A stretch of 51,610 nt of DNA from Cypionkella aquatica. Its GTDB lineage: Bacteria > Pseudomonadota > Alphaproteobacteria > Rhodobacterales > Rhodobacteraceae. Under the pieces are notes generated by a model. The model did no database searches. It was not told the DNA's origin and saw nothing but the letters and a program-made list of their open reading frames with translations. Positions 43,047 through 51,610 of the stretch are shown one piece after another. Each line of letters opens with the position of its first letter. Position 1 is the stretch's first letter. The stretch spans positions 1 through 51,610 of the forward strand of contig NZ_BSPP01000003.1 of the NCBI RefSeq assembly GCF_030161095.1, in the 5' to 3' direction. Position numbers and translations under genes: made by a program.

Positions 43047-43790
43047 TTATGCCAGTTGCTCGGCCACTTCGTCGCTCATATCGAAGTTGTGGGTGACGGT
43101 TTGCACATCGTCATCCTCTTCCAGCATGTCGATCAGCTTCATCAGCTTGGTTGCGGTTTCCAGATCAACCTCGGTCAGCACTTGCGCCTTCCAGATCAGC
43201 TTGGATTCCAGCGACTCGCCCAAGGCTTTCTCCAATGCATCGGAAACCTCGTTCAGGTTTTCGACCGCACAATAGATCCAATGGCCATCTTCATCCGATT
43301 CCACATCATCCGCACCAGCATCCAGTGCCGCCATCATGATGTCATCCGCCGAACCCGCCGAGGCCGGGTAGGAAATCTCGCCCAAACGGTCAAAGCCATG
43401 CGACACAGAGCCGGTCTGCCCCATATTGCCGCCGAATTTGCTGAAATAGCTGCGCACAGCCGATGCCGTGCGGTTCAAATTGTCGGTCATCGCTTCGACC
43501 ATGATCGCGATGCCGCCTGCGCCGTAGCCTTCATAGCGGATTTCGGTGTAATCGTTGCCGTCGCCCATCTGCGATTTCTTGATGGCGCGGTCGATCACGT
43601 CTTTTGGCATCGACACGGCCTTGGCCGCCTTCACCGCCAGCCGCAGACGCGGGTTCATGTCCACATCGGGCATGCCCATCTTCGCCGCGACGGTGATTTC
43701 CTTCGCCAGTTTCGAGAACACTTTCGAGCGGGCTTTATCCTGCTTGCCCTTGCGGTGCTGGATGTTCGCCCATTTTGAATGGCCTGCCAT
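43047..43790 (-). CDS. yebC: YebC/PmpR/TACO1 family protein
   Basis: 247 aa, normal length. The N-terminus [20 protein letters not shown] is invariant in the family. [24 protein letters not shown] and the acidic C-terminal region ([13 protein letters not shown]) are also typical. Members were annotated as transcriptional regulators; TACO1 and recent bacterial work point to helping ribosomes through proline-rich stretches. Cytoplasmic, monocistronic, closed by a terminator. Confidence 0.96.
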   Translation of the reverse strand: MAGHSKWANIQHRKGKQDKARSKVFSKLAKEITVAAKMGMPDVDMNPRLRLAVKAAKAVSMPKDVIDRAIKKSQMGDGNDYTEIRYEGYGAGGIAIMVEAMTDNLNRTASAVRSYFSKFGGNMGQTGSVSHGFDRLGEISYPASAGSADDIMMAALDAGADDVESDEDGHWIYCAVENLNEVSDALEKALGESLESKLIWKAQVLTEVDLETATKLMKLIDMLEEDDDVQTVTHNFDMSDEVAEQLA

Positions 43791-43875
43791 GACCCGTCTC
43801 CGATCGCTTCTTCAGATGATGGGTTGCCTTACACCAGCCAAGGGTGTGGCTGCAACCCCGGCTGCAAACCAAGCC

Positions 43876-44853
43876 TTATTCGTTCAACGGTTGTAGGGTT
43901 TGCACCCGCAGTTTCGGCTGCACAAGGCTCAGGCCCGCCAGCATCACCGCCGCCGCCGCCCAGACCCAAGGGCTGAACCGTTCACCCAGCAAAACCATCG
44001 CCCAGATCACCCCCGATGCGGTCACAAGATAGCTGGATTGCGAGGCGAACACCGCCCCCGCCTTGGCCGCCAACCACACAAACGCCGAATACAGCAGCGC
44101 ATGCAGCGCCGAGGACGCGATCAGCGCCCATTCGGCGGGTCCGGGTGGCAAGGGCATCGCAAAGCCATGCCCAAGTGTCAGCATGATCGGCGTGCACAGG
44201 ATCAACCCCGCCAAAGAAGCGCCAAACATCGCCTGCAATGCATCCATGCCCGCAGTGCCGGTCTTGGCGACATAAGTGCTTTCCATCGCGTAAAACAGCG
44301 GGCCGATCATCGCCACCGGCAAAAACGCCGCCATTGCGGGATCAGGCAGACTGGCGTTGGGCAAGGCAATCAGCAGCACCCCGGCCAGCCCCAATCCAAG
44401 CCCGGCCAAGCGGCGGCGCGAGAAGTTATCCATCCCCAGAGCCATCGCCATCGGAAACGCGATCAGCGGCACCATCGAAATCAGGATCGACATGATCCCC
44501 GACGGCAGCCGTGCCACCGACGTGTACAATGCCGCGTTCGGCACCAAAGTGCCCAAAATCGCCACCACAACGTAAAACTGCATCGCATCGCGACGCAGCG
44601 GAAGACGTTTGCCGCGAGAGAGGGTCAGCGCGCCCAGCACAACCGTGCAGACCGTCAACTGCCAAAAAATCAGCCCGAACGGCTTGTGCCCGGTCGAGGC
44701 CGCAATCTTGCCCAAGGGCTGCGTCAGCCCCCAACCAAGGCCAAGCCCCAGCAAAATCAGCATCAGCATCCAGCGTTTCGGGGCGTTCTGGATATGGGGC
44801 GGCATCGCGGGGGACGGCATTGTGCGGCTTGGCATCTCGGGGCTTGGCATCAT
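43876..44853 (-). CDS. DMT family transporter (EamA) with Met-Pro N-terminal repeat
   Basis: 325 aa if started at ATG 44853, which overlaps the ymdB stop. Ten transmembrane helices in two EamA repeats (LLGLGLGWGLTQPLGKIAA, FASQSSYLVTASGVIWAMVLLGE). The first ~20 residues are an odd repeat of MPSP/MPSR/MPPH units with several in-frame ATGs at DNA level, so the real start may be any of four; the membrane domain begins near residue 28 (RWMLML). The exported or imported substrate is unknown. Its gene is coupled to ymdB. Confidence 0.87.
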   Translation of the reverse strand: MMPSPEMPSRTMPSPAMPPHIQNAPKRWMLMLILLGLGLGWGLTQPLGKIAASTGHKPFGLIFWQLTVCTVVLGALTLSRGKRLPLRRDAMQFYVVVAILGTLVPNAALYTSVARLPSGIMSILISMVPLIAFPMAMALGMDNFSRRRLAGLGLGLAGVLLIALPNASLPDPAMAAFLPVAMIGPLFYAMESTYVAKTGTAGMDALQAMFGASLAGLILCTPIMLTLGHGFAMPLPPGPAEWALIASSALHALLYSAFVWLAAKAGAVFASQSSYLVTASGVIWAMVLLGERFSPWVWAAAAVMLAGLSLVQPKLRVQTLQPLNE

Positions 44854-45662
44854 GGCGCAGATTGCTCCAACACGCCGCCTTGGCGGATCATCTTGATTTT
44901 CAATGCCTTCCCGGTGCGGTCATCGGTTTCAACGTAAGCCCCCGACAGCGTGGCAGGCCCTTCGGCGGGGGTAAAGCGCGCGCTGGACATGCCGGTGATA
45001 AAGCGGCGCAGCGGTTCGAGTTTCTCCATCCCGATCACAGAGTTGTAGTCGCCGCACATCCCGGCATCGGTCAGATAGCCGGTGCCCCCGGACAGGATTT
45101 GCGCATCGCCCGTGGGCACATGGGTGTGTGTGCCGACCACAAGGCTGGCCTGCCCGTCGCACCAATGCCCCATCGCCATTTTCTCCGACGTGGCCTCGGC
45201 ATGCACATCGACCACCGCCGCCTGCACCGCCGCTCCCATGCGGTGGGTTTTCAGGATGGTCTCGACAGCGCTGAACGGATCATCAAACGGGCGTTTCATG
45301 AACACTTGGCCCAGCACTTGGGTCACCAGCACCTTGCGGCCTTGGGTGGCGTCAAAGATCTTCACACCGCGACCGGGGGCGACCTTGGAGAAGTTCAACG
45401 GCCGGATGATGCGGGGTTCCTGTTCGATAAATTGCAGCATGTCTTTCTGATCAAAGGCATGATCGCCCAAGGTCAGGCAATCCGCGCCCGCGCCCAGCAG
45501 CACCCGCGCATGCTCGGCGGTCAGACCCGCGCCCTGGCTTGCGTTCTCGCCATTGACCACGACAAAATCGAGGCCCCAATCACGGCGCAACGACGGCAGA
45601 CGATCCACAATCGCCGCCCGCCCTGCCCGCCCCATCACATCGCCTAAGAACAGTATTTTCAT
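44850..45662 (-). CDS. ymdB: YmdB family metallophosphoesterase (TIGR00282)
   Basis: 270 aa from ATG 45662 (MKILFLGDVMGRAGRAAI). Metal-ligand motifs are GDVMG, VNGENAS (about 37), GDHAFDQ (about 66) and GTHTHVPT (about 178). The family has 2',3'-cyclic-nucleotide phosphodiesterase activity in Bacillus and affects RNA turnover and biofilm behaviour. Cytoplasmic dimanganese or di-iron enzyme. It is co-transcribed with the downstream DMT transporter (4-nt overlap). A Rhodobacterales-type repeat lies between it and the divergent helicase. Confidence 0.93.
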   Translation of the reverse strand: MKILFLGDVMGRAGRAAIVDRLPSLRRDWGLDFVVVNGENASQGAGLTAEHARVLLGAGADCLTLGDHAFDQKDMLQFIEQEPRIIRPLNFSKVAPGRGVKIFDATQGRKVLVTQVLGQVFMKRPFDDPFSAVETILKTHRMGAAVQAAVVDVHAEATSEKMAMGHWCDGQASLVVGTHTHVPTGDAQILSGGTGYLTDAGMCGDYNSVIGMEKLEPLRRFITGMSSARFTPAEGPATLSGAYVETDDRTGKALKIKMIRQGGVLEQSAP

Positions 45663-45725
45663 AGGGATTGGATTAGGCTGCGCAGGCAGCCACAGCAAGC
45701 CCATCCGCGACATTGCATTGGCGTC

Positions 45726-45762
45726 GGGAGCCTCCGGCGGGGATATTTTTGGCCAGTATGAA
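45726..45762. repeat. CCTCCGGCGGGGATATTTTTGG-type intergenic repeat
   Basis: A GAGCCTCCGGCGGGGATATT then TTTGGCCAGTATGAA sequence in the ymdB/helicase divergent region. I recall very similar short GCCTCCGGCGGGGATATTT segments at many intergenic sites of Rhodobacterales. CCTCCGG/CCGGAGG (45731 and 45776 area) also forms a local hairpin. Confidence 0.5.
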
Positions 45763-45808
45763 AGCCCGGAGGGGTTTTCTTTGAGCGGTCGGGGATTAGG
45801 TTGGCCAC

Positions 45809-48199
45809 ATGGATTTGCCACTGGCTTTGCAAGACTGGTTTGATGCCCAAGGCTGGGGCCTGCATCCGCATCAGCGGGCGATGCTGGTGCGGGCGGGTGA
45901 TGCGTCAACTTTGCTGGTAGCCCCCACCGGGGGCGGCAAGACTTTGGCAGGGTTTCTGCCCAGCTTGGCAGAACTGGCGGATGGACGCCATCAGGGGCTG
46001 CACACGCTGTATATCTCGCCTCTGAAGGCGCTGACGGCGGACATAAGGCGCAATCTGCGCCGCCCGGTCGAGGGGGCGGGCCTGCCCATCCGCATCGAGG
46101 ATCGCACCGGCGACACCACCTATACCCAACGCCGGAGGCAGCGCGCCGATCCGCCGCATATCTTGCTGACCACGCCGGAAAGTCTGGCCTTGCTGCTGTG
46201 TTACGAGGATGCGCCGCGGATTTTTGCGGGCCTGCGCCGGGTGATTGTCGATGAAATTCACGCGCTGGCCGAAAGCAAACGTGGCGATCAGTTGATGCTG
46301 CAACTGGCGCGGCTGGCGGCTTTGTCGCCGGGGTTGCGCCGGGTCGGCCTGTCGGCGACAGTGGAAGACCCGCCCGCGCTGGCGGCTTTCCTCGGGGCGG
46401 GCACGCAGGTGTTGCAGGCCGATCCGGGGCCTGACCCGGATATTGCGATGCTGGTGACCGAAGCTCCGCCGCCTTGGGCGGGCAACGGCGCGCATTACGC
46501 CATTCCGGCGATTCTGGAGCAGGTCAAACGCCACAAGACCACACTGATCTTTCACAACACCCGCGCGCAGGCCGAGATCTTCTTTCACCGCCTGTGGCTG
46601 CTCAACACCGAAGACCTGCCCATCGGCATCCATCATGGCAGCCTGTCACGTGAGCAACGCGACCGGGTAGAGGCCGCGATGGTCGAGGGTCGTCTGCGCG
46701 CGATTGTCTGCACTGGCAGTCTTGATCTGGGCATCGACTGGGGCGATGTCGATCTGGTCATTCAAGTGGGTGCGCCCAAAAACGTCAAACGCTTGGTGCA
46801 GCGGATCGGGCGGGCCAATCACCGCTACAACGCGCCCTCCAAGGCACTGCTCGTGCCTGCCAATCGCTTTGAGGTGGTGGAATGTCAGGCGGCCTTGCAA
46901 GCCGTGGCCGCACATCAGTTGGACGGCGAGCCGCGCGGTCCGGGGCCGCTGGATGTGCTGTGCCAGCATATCCTTGCCACCGCTTGTGCTGCCCCGTTCG
47001 ATGCCAATGCGCTTTACGCCGAGGTGATCACCGCAGGCCCCTATGCCGGGTTGAGCCGTGCCGACTTCGATCTGTGTCTGGATTTTGTCGCCACCGGCGG
47101 CTACGCCCTGCGCGCCTATGACAAATGGCAGCGGTTGATGATCCGCGACGCGAAATGGTCGCTGCGCGATCCGCGCGCGGCTGTGGTGATCCGCCAGAAC
47201 CTTGGCACCATCATCGACACTGAAACCCTGAAAGTCCGACTGAAAGGGCGTTTGGGCGGCACGCCGCTGGGCGAGATTGAAGAAGCCTTTGCCAGCACCC
47301 TGACCCCCGGCGACACCTTTCTGATCGGCGGGCAGGTGGTGCGCTATGATGGTTTGCGCGAAATGACGGTCGAGGTCACGCGGCAACCGGGGCGCGACCC
47401 CAAGGTGGCGGTGTTCTCGGGCACGAAATTTGCCACCTCCACCCAGCTTTCGGAACGCATTTTGCAGATCTTCCAGCATGGCGATTGGTCTGACCTGCCG
47501 CGCCATACTGCCGATTGGCTGACAATGCAGACCGAGGTTTCACGCTTGCCTGCACCGGGGCGGTTGTTGGTGGAAAGTTTCGGCTATGAGGCGCGGCAGT
47601 ATCTGGTGCTCTATGGCTTTGCGGGCCGCAATGCGCAGCAGACCTTGGGGCTTTTGGCCACCAAGCGGATGGAGGATCAGGGCCTGCATCCGCTTGGCTT
47701 TGTCGCCACTGATTACGCCACGATGATCTGGGGCCTGGATGCCGTGCCCGATCCCGCCGCCTTGCTGGACCGTGCCACCCTGCGCGCCGATCTGGAGGGC
47801 TGGCTGGGGGGCAATGCGGTGATGAAGCGCACCTTCCGCAATGTGGCGATCATCGCGGGGCTGATCGAGCGCAGCCATCAGGGGCGGCGCAAATCGGGGC
47901 GGCAGGCGACGTTTTCCAGTGCTATTCTGTATGACACGTTGCGCAAATATGATGCGGGTCATCTGATGCTGGCGATCACAAGGGCCGAGGCGATGCGGGG
48001 ATTGGTCGATTTTTCGCGGCTAGAGGCAATGCTGGAACGCATTGGCGACCGGATTGACCACGTCCGGCTGAACCGCCCTTCGCCTCTGGCTGCGCCATTG
48101 TTCTTGGAGATGGGCAGGGTTCCGGTCGAGGGTGCAGGGCGCGAGCGTCTGGCCGAGGATGCGGCGGCGCAACTGATGCGCGATGCCGGCTTGATTTGA
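45809..48199 (+). CDS. Ligase-associated DNA-damage-response DEXH helicase (Lhr-type)
   Basis: 796 aa superfamily 2 helicase. Walker A is APTGGGKTLAGFLPSL (about 33), the DEXH box DEIHAL (about 145), then motif III LSATVEDP, motif IV TLIFHNTRAQAE and motif VI QRIGRANHR. The C-terminal half has the Lhr winged-helix and beta-barrel region (GDTFLIGGQVVRYDGL). Lhr-Core proteins are 3'-5' DNA/RNA:DNA helicases. They usually sit in a four-gene cassette with an ATP-dependent ligase, an exonuclease and PdeM; here only PdeM follows, and ligase and exonuclease are not adjacent in this window. Confidence 0.93.
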   Translation: MDLPLALQDWFDAQGWGLHPHQRAMLVRAGDASTLLVAPTGGGKTLAGFLPSLAELADGRHQGLHTLYISPLKALTADIRRNLRRPVEGAGLPIRIEDRTGDTTYTQRRRQRADPPHILLTTPESLALLLCYEDAPRIFAGLRRVIVDEIHALAESKRGDQLMLQLARLAALSPGLRRVGLSATVEDPPALAAFLGAGTQVLQADPGPDPDIAMLVTEAPPPWAGNGAHYAIPAILEQVKRHKTTLIFHNTRAQAEIFFHRLWLLNTEDLPIGIHHGSLSREQRDRVEAAMVEGRLRAIVCTGSLDLGIDWGDVDLVIQVGAPKNVKRLVQRIGRANHRYNAPSKALLVPANRFEVVECQAALQAVAAHQLDGEPRGPGPLDVLCQHILATACAAPFDANALYAEVITAGPYAGLSRADFDLCLDFVATGGYALRAYDKWQRLMIRDAKWSLRDPRAAVVIRQNLGTIIDTETLKVRLKGRLGGTPLGEIEEAFASTLTPGDTFLIGGQVVRYDGLREMTVEVTRQPGRDPKVAVFSGTKFATSTQLSERILQIFQHGDWSDLPRHTADWLTMQTEVSRLPAPGRLLVESFGYEARQYLVLYGFAGRNAQQTLGLLATKRMEDQGLHPLGFVATDYATMIWGLDAVPDPAALLDRATLRADLEGWLGGNAVMKRTFRNVAIIAGLIERSHQGRRKSGRQATFSSAILYDTLRKYDAGHLMLAITRAEAMRGLVDFSRLEAMLERIGDRIDHVRLNRPSPLAAPLFLEMGRVPVEGAGRERLAEDAAAQLMRDAGLI

Positions 48200-48317
48200 C
48201 GGCTTGTCCCTAAACAAGGGCCGCCTCGGGGGGCATCGAGCCACCGCTTGGCGGCGTTGCCAGCGCCCTTGATCGACGGCTTGCCAAGCCTGCCAAGCTG
48301 CGGCAAAGCTGCGGGCG

Positions 48318-48983
48318 ATGTATCGCTTTACCCTAGCCTCGGCTGACTTATCTGCGCTGCCTTCGGGCGCGTTGCATTGGCCTGATCAACGCCTTTTGGT
48401 GGTGTCAGACCTGCATTTCGGCAAATCCGAACGGCTTGCGCGACGGGGCGGTGGGCTGCTGCCGCCGTTCGAGACGCGCGACACCCTGCAGCGGCTGGAC
48501 GATGACCTAGAGGCCTCGGGCGCGCGGCGGGTGATCTGTCTGGGCGATAGTTTCGACGATCTGCACGCTGCCGAGGCGATGGATGCCGCCGATCAGCTGT
48601 GGCTGACCCGGCTGATGGCGGGACGCGACTGGACTTGGATCGAAGGCAACCATGATGCAGGCCCGTTTGCGCTGGGAGGCAGTCACCGTGCCACATGCCA
48701 GATCGGGCCGCTGGCCTTCCGCCATGTTGCCACAGCCGAAACGCCAGAGATTTCAGGCCATTACCACCCGAAATTGCGGCTGGCGGGCCAAGCCCGGCGC
48801 TGCTTTTTGCTGGATGCGGCGCGGGTGATCCTGCCTGCCTATGGCAGCTACACCGGCGGATTGTGGAGCCATGATCCGATCTTGGCCGGGCTGATGCAGC
48901 CGAACGCGCTTGCGGTCACCACCGGCAAAGCCGCCCTTCCCTTGCCAATGCCGCGCGAAAGGGCTGCAGGCCGCGGCACGTGA
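48318..48983 (+). CDS. pdeM: Ligase-associated DNA-damage-response endonuclease PdeM
   Basis: 221 aa calcineurin-type phosphoesterase. Metal-binding blocks in order are VVSDLHFGKSE (about 31), GDSFDD (about 76), EGNHDAG (about 112) and GHYHPKL (about 150). PdeM-type enzymes are predicted nucleases or phosphodiesterases working with the Lhr-like helicase in DNA repair. The gene lies 118 bp downstream of the helicase, further than the usual tight coupling. ATG 48318 has no strong Shine-Dalgarno. Confidence 0.92.
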   Translation: MYRFTLASADLSALPSGALHWPDQRLLVVSDLHFGKSERLARRGGGLLPPFETRDTLQRLDDDLEASGARRVICLGDSFDDLHAAEAMDAADQLWLTRLMAGRDWTWIEGNHDAGPFALGGSHRATCQIGPLAFRHVATAETPEISGHYHPKLRLAGQARRCFLLDAARVILPAYGSYTGGLWSHDPILAGLMQPNALAVTTGKAALPLPMPRERAAGRGT

Positions 48984-49000
48984 CAGCAAGCCGCACTGCG

Positions 49001-49771
49001 TTACAGCAAACCACGTGCCAGCAGTTTGTCGCGGTGATTTTTCGACACCGGCAGTCGCATCTCGCCCGGCAATATCACGAACAGCTTGATGCCGTCACGC
49101 TCGATCCCCTGCACAGCATGCCACGCCACCCAATGCGAGCGGTGAATCTGGTCGCCATCCACCGGAGCCGTCTCGGCCATGGCATCGCTGAACCGCATCA
49201 GCAGACTGATCGTGCCCGCACTGGTCAAAACATCCACGTAATGATCGCGCACAGAGATCGCGATAAGGCTGCCGCGCATCTCTGGTTCAATCCGGGCCAA
49301 CAAGCGTGGCAAAGCGGGAGTTTGCGGCGCAGCATCGGCTTTGGCCGGGGCGGATTGCTCTTGTTGCACCACCGCTTGACGCAGCGAGCTGACGCCAAGC
49401 GACACCGTCGCCACAAGGATCATCAGCTCACCCAATTCAGGAATGGCAGTTCCGACGTAAAAATGCACCGGCAATGCTACCAGTTGCAGCAGCGGGGCCA
49501 TCACAATACTGAGCAATGCCGCAATCGCCAAAGCCCGCACCCGTTCGGATTTGTGGCCCAGAGTGATCTTGACGATCGCGCGCACAGACGATCCCACGAT
49601 GATCGTGCTTCCCATCACCATTGCCCAAAAGCCCAGCCGGGTGAGAAAGCCAAACGCCTGCGCGGTGCCGAACGGCCCGGTGACCGCCAGAAAGCAGGTC
49701 AACAGCGCCCAGACGGTCAGGGAGACACGCGACCGGAATTCATTTTTGAACTGTGCGAAAAAGCCCAACAT
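49001..49771 (-). CDS. Membrane-anchored LytTR transcriptional regulator
   Basis: 256 aa from ATG 49771 with GGAGG just upstream; a TTG at 49834 would add 21 residues. Four predicted transmembrane helices (about residues 18-125) are followed by a linker rich in Ala/Gln. A C-terminal LytTR DNA-binding domain (about 160-256) has ISVRDHYVDVLTSAGTISLL, HRSHWVAWHAV and LPVSKNHRDKL. There is no receiver domain, so membrane state or a ligand must control it directly. Its targets are unknown; it is convergent with pdeM. Confidence 0.9.
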   Translation of the reverse strand: MLGFFAQFKNEFRSRVSLTVWALLTCFLAVTGPFGTAQAFGFLTRLGFWAMVMGSTIIVGSSVRAIVKITLGHKSERVRALAIAALLSIVMAPLLQLVALPVHFYVGTAIPELGELMILVATVSLGVSSLRQAVVQQEQSAPAKADAAPQTPALPRLLARIEPEMRGSLIAISVRDHYVDVLTSAGTISLLMRFSDAMAETAPVDGDQIHRSHWVAWHAVQGIERDGIKLFVILPGEMRLPVSKNHRDKLLARGLL

Positions 49772-49841
49772 GCGCCTCCGGCGCGTAACTGATAAAACTG
49801 AGCCGTCCTTAGCGACAGCTTTTCTTTGTGGCAATCATCCG

Positions 49842-49861
49842 AATTATTCAGCCGGATAATT
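49842..49861. promoter_or_regulatory. AT-rich palindrome upstream of LytTR gene
   Basis: AATTAT-TCAGCCGG-ATAATT lies between the folD stop and the LytTR gene, about 70 bp upstream of the LytTR start. It could be an operator or a weak terminator for folD; the sequence alone does not decide. Confidence 0.3.
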
Positions 49862-49889
49862 GCAGCGTTTTGACAACAGTATAAGGGTT

Positions 49890-50780
49890 TCAGGCCGTCA
49901 AACCCTTGGGTTCCGGCAGGCCGTTGGCGCGGCAGCAGGCTGTCAGCGCATTGGCAAGCAGGCAGGCAATGGTCATCGGACCTACCCCGCCCGGAACTGG
50001 CGTGATCGCACCCACGACTTTCGCCGCTGATTCGTAGTGCACATCGCCGACCAGCTTGTTCTTGCCATCGCGCTCGATACGGTTGATGCCGACGTCGATC
50101 ACCGTGGCACCGGGCTTGACGTAATCGCCGGTGATCATTTCCGGGCGACCCACCGCTGCAACCAGAATATCCGCGCCCCGGCAGACCGCTGCCAGATCCT
50201 TGGTGCGGCTATGTGCAATTGTCACCGTGCAGCTGTCGCCCAGCAGCAATTGCGCCATCGGCTTGCCGACGATGTTGCTGCGGCCCACGACGACGGCGTT
50301 CAGCCCCGCTAGACTTCCATGATGGTCGCGCAGCATCATCAGACAACCCAGAGGCGTACAGGGCACCATGCTCTTTTGCCCGGTGCCCAAAAGCCCAACA
50401 TTGGAAATGTGAAAGCCGTCAACGTCCTTGGCCGGATCAATCGTGTTGATAATCAGTTCAGAGTTTAGATGAGCTGGCAGCGGCAACTGCACAAGAATGG
50501 CGTGAACTTTCGGATCGCCGTTCAAGGAATTGACCAAGGCCAGCAGATCAGCCTCGGAAGTGTCCTCAGGCAGGCGATGTTCGAAAGATGCCATTCCCAC
50601 TTCGATCGTCGAGGCGTGCTTGTTGCGCACATAGACCTGAGACGCCGGATCTTCGCCCACCAGAACCACCGCCAAACCCGGCTGGATGCCATGATCGGCC
50701 TTCAGCTTGGCGACATGCGCCTGCACCTGCGCGCGGACGGTTGCTGCGAAAACTTTGCCGTCGATCACTTTAGCGGTCAT
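49890..50780 (-). CDS. folD: Bifunctional methylene-THF dehydrogenase / methenyl-THF cyclohydrolase
   Basis: 296 aa, canonical FolD. Catalytic residues Y50 and K54 (YVRNK), Q98 (VQLPLP) and D121 (DVDGF) are all present. The NADP site GRSNIVGKP and the closing [10 protein letters not shown] are intact. It interconverts 5,10-methylene-, 5,10-methenyl- and 10-formyl-THF in the cytosol. The gene is 10 bp downstream of a second folD paralogue on the same strand, forming a tandem pair. It works on the same pool as PurU. Confidence 0.97.
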   Translation of the reverse strand: MTAKVIDGKVFAATVRAQVQAHVAKLKADHGIQPGLAVVLVGEDPASQVYVRNKHASTIEVGMASFEHRLPEDTSEADLLALVNSLNGDPKVHAILVQLPLPAHLNSELIINTIDPAKDVDGFHISNVGLLGTGQKSMVPCTPLGCLMMLRDHHGSLAGLNAVVVGRSNIVGKPMAQLLLGDSCTVTIAHSRTKDLAAVCRGADILVAAVGRPEMITGDYVKPGATVIDVGINRIERDGKNKLVGDVHYESAAKVVGAITPVPGGVGPMTIACLLANALTACCRANGLPEPKGLTA

Positions 50781-50790
50781 TTCTCTCTCC

Positions 50791-51610
50791 CTAGCTCGCC
50801 GCCGCGAAGGCGTGGCGATAATGGTCCATTTGCATGCGCGTCGCCAGAACGGCGTTTTTCATCAGGGTGGCGACGGTGACAGGCCCAACCCCACCGGGCA
50901 CCGGCGTGATCCAGCCCGCCACCTTTGAGCAGCTTTCAAAATCGGCATCGCCCACCGTGCGGCCATCGACACGATTGATGCCAATGTCGATCAGGGCTGA
51001 TCCGGGCTTCAGCATCTCGCCCGTCACCAAACCGGGCTTGCCCACCGCGACAAACACCGCATCCGCCGCGCGGCTATGCACGGCAACTTGCCGGGTCATG
51101 TGGTGGCAAACCGTGACGGTCGCGCCCAGCCCCATCATCAGAAAGGCAATCGGCTTGCCGACGATTTCAGAATGACCGATCACGCAAACATCCAAACCCT
51201 CCAGCTTGAGCGGCAGGGTTTTCAGAATTTCCACCGCCGCCACAGCCGTGCAGGGGCCAAGCGCGAGATCGTTATAGACGATATTGCCGATGCTGGCCGG
51301 GTGCATGCCTTCCACATCCTTCAACGGATGCACCGCCTTTTGCAGCGCCTTGACCGGGATATGCGCAGGCAAGGGCCTTTGAATGATGATGCCGTTCACA
51401 CGCGGATCGGCGTTCAAGCCAGCGAGAACGCCGGTAAGTTGTTCTAAACTAATGCTTTCAGGATAATTCCGCGCCTCAAAACCCACGCCCGCATCTTGAG
51501 CCTGCCGCTGCTGGTTGCGCACATAAAGCTCTGCCGCTGCCACATCGCCCACCGAGATCGACACCAGCTTCGGTGCCCAACCGGATTCGGTCAACGCCCG
51601 CGCTTCTTGC
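50791..51610 (-). CDS. folD: Second FolD paralogue with altered active site (5' end outside window)
   Basis: At least 272 codons; the frame stays open to the right edge ([15 protein letters not shown] reads on), so the start lies outside. FolD fold with [28 protein letters not shown] and [10 protein letters not shown]. Compared with canonical FolD, the catalytic Lys of YxxxK is Gln and the second Asp of DVDG is Glu; Tyr and Gln are kept. In the human enzyme, changing this Lys abolishes cyclohydrolase but can leave dehydrogenase activity, so this protein may be a dehydrogenase-only form. It is followed 10 bp later by the intact folD. Confidence 0.92.
   Translation of the reverse strand, partial: QEARALTESGWAPKLVSISVGDVAAAELYVRNQQRQAQDAGVGFEARNYPESISLEQLTGVLAGLNADPRVNGIIIQRPLPAHIPVKALQKAVHPLKDVEGMHPASIGNIVYNDLALGPCTAVAAVEILKTLPLKLEGLDVCVIGHSEIVGKPIAFLMMGLGATVTVCHHMTRQVAVHSRAADAVFVAVGKPGLVTGEMLKPGSALIDIGINRVDGRTVGDADFESCSKVAGWITPVPGGVGPVTVATLMKNAVLATRMQMDHYRHAFAAAS

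Overview
The window is high-GC alphaproteobacterial chromosome. Gene content points to Rhodobacterales (Rhodobacter/Paracoccus/roseobacter type): a TakP-like 2-oxo acid TRAP receptor, a DUF2793 fibre protein, GntR/FCD regulators, ArgP-LysE, a ligase-associated Lhr/PdeM pair and family-typical intergenic palindromes. The first ~2.1 kb and the ~40.1-41.1 kb stretch are visibly lower in GC than the rest.

Layout. 1-2170: six tightly packed small genes on the minus strand with no recognisable relatives. They are driven by a near-consensus promoter overlapped by an inverted repeat, and end beside the 3' end of a tRNA-Ser(UGA) gene (2552-2641); this looks like the edge of an integrated element. 2834-11975: a GntR regulator divergent from an M24 peptidase, a five-gene peptide ABC transporter (dppABCDF type), a Dabb protein and a glycerate 2-kinase. 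12239-13904: an exported pentapeptide-repeat protein convergent with purU. 14243-22262: a complete kdp potassium system (kdpFABCDE), including kdpF and a second tiny membrane ORF in front of it. 22646-26271: a TRAP transporter whose membrane genes and receptor gene converge. 26536-29363: a Zn/Cd-type P1B ATPase and divergent MerR regulator with a 19-bp-spaced promoter. 29417-33801: glycosyltransferase, nitrilase-family amidase, galE and ugd (UDP-sugar precursors). 34004-36910: three genes for fibre- or spike-like proteins (DUF2793, a small beta-rich protein, a polyglycine protein). 37172-40064: DMT exporter, LysE exporter and ACT protein, divergent from ArgP. 40274-41119: a low-GC membrane protein with a putative M15/MepA-like metallopeptidase motif. 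41280-45662: DUF6525, a COG0523 zinc GTPase behind a Zur-like box, YebC, a DMT exporter and YmdB. 45809-48983: Lhr-type helicase and PdeM nuclease. 49001-51610: a membrane LytTR regulator and two tandem folD genes, the second incomplete at the right edge.

Themes. Nutrient capture (peptides, 2-oxo acids, K+), metal homeostasis (Zn export and Zn starvation), one-carbon folate metabolism (purU, two folD) and surface polysaccharide precursors next to a spike-like locus. The least ordinary items are: the spike locus beside galE-ugd; the small ORF before kdpF; the second FolD with a replaced catalytic lysine; a recurrent 3'-UTR hairpin plus GGTGGTG element in three copies; and the unrecognised tRNA-adjacent operon. 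I see no CRISPR array, transposase or integrase. All family assignments come from reading motifs; no database search was run.
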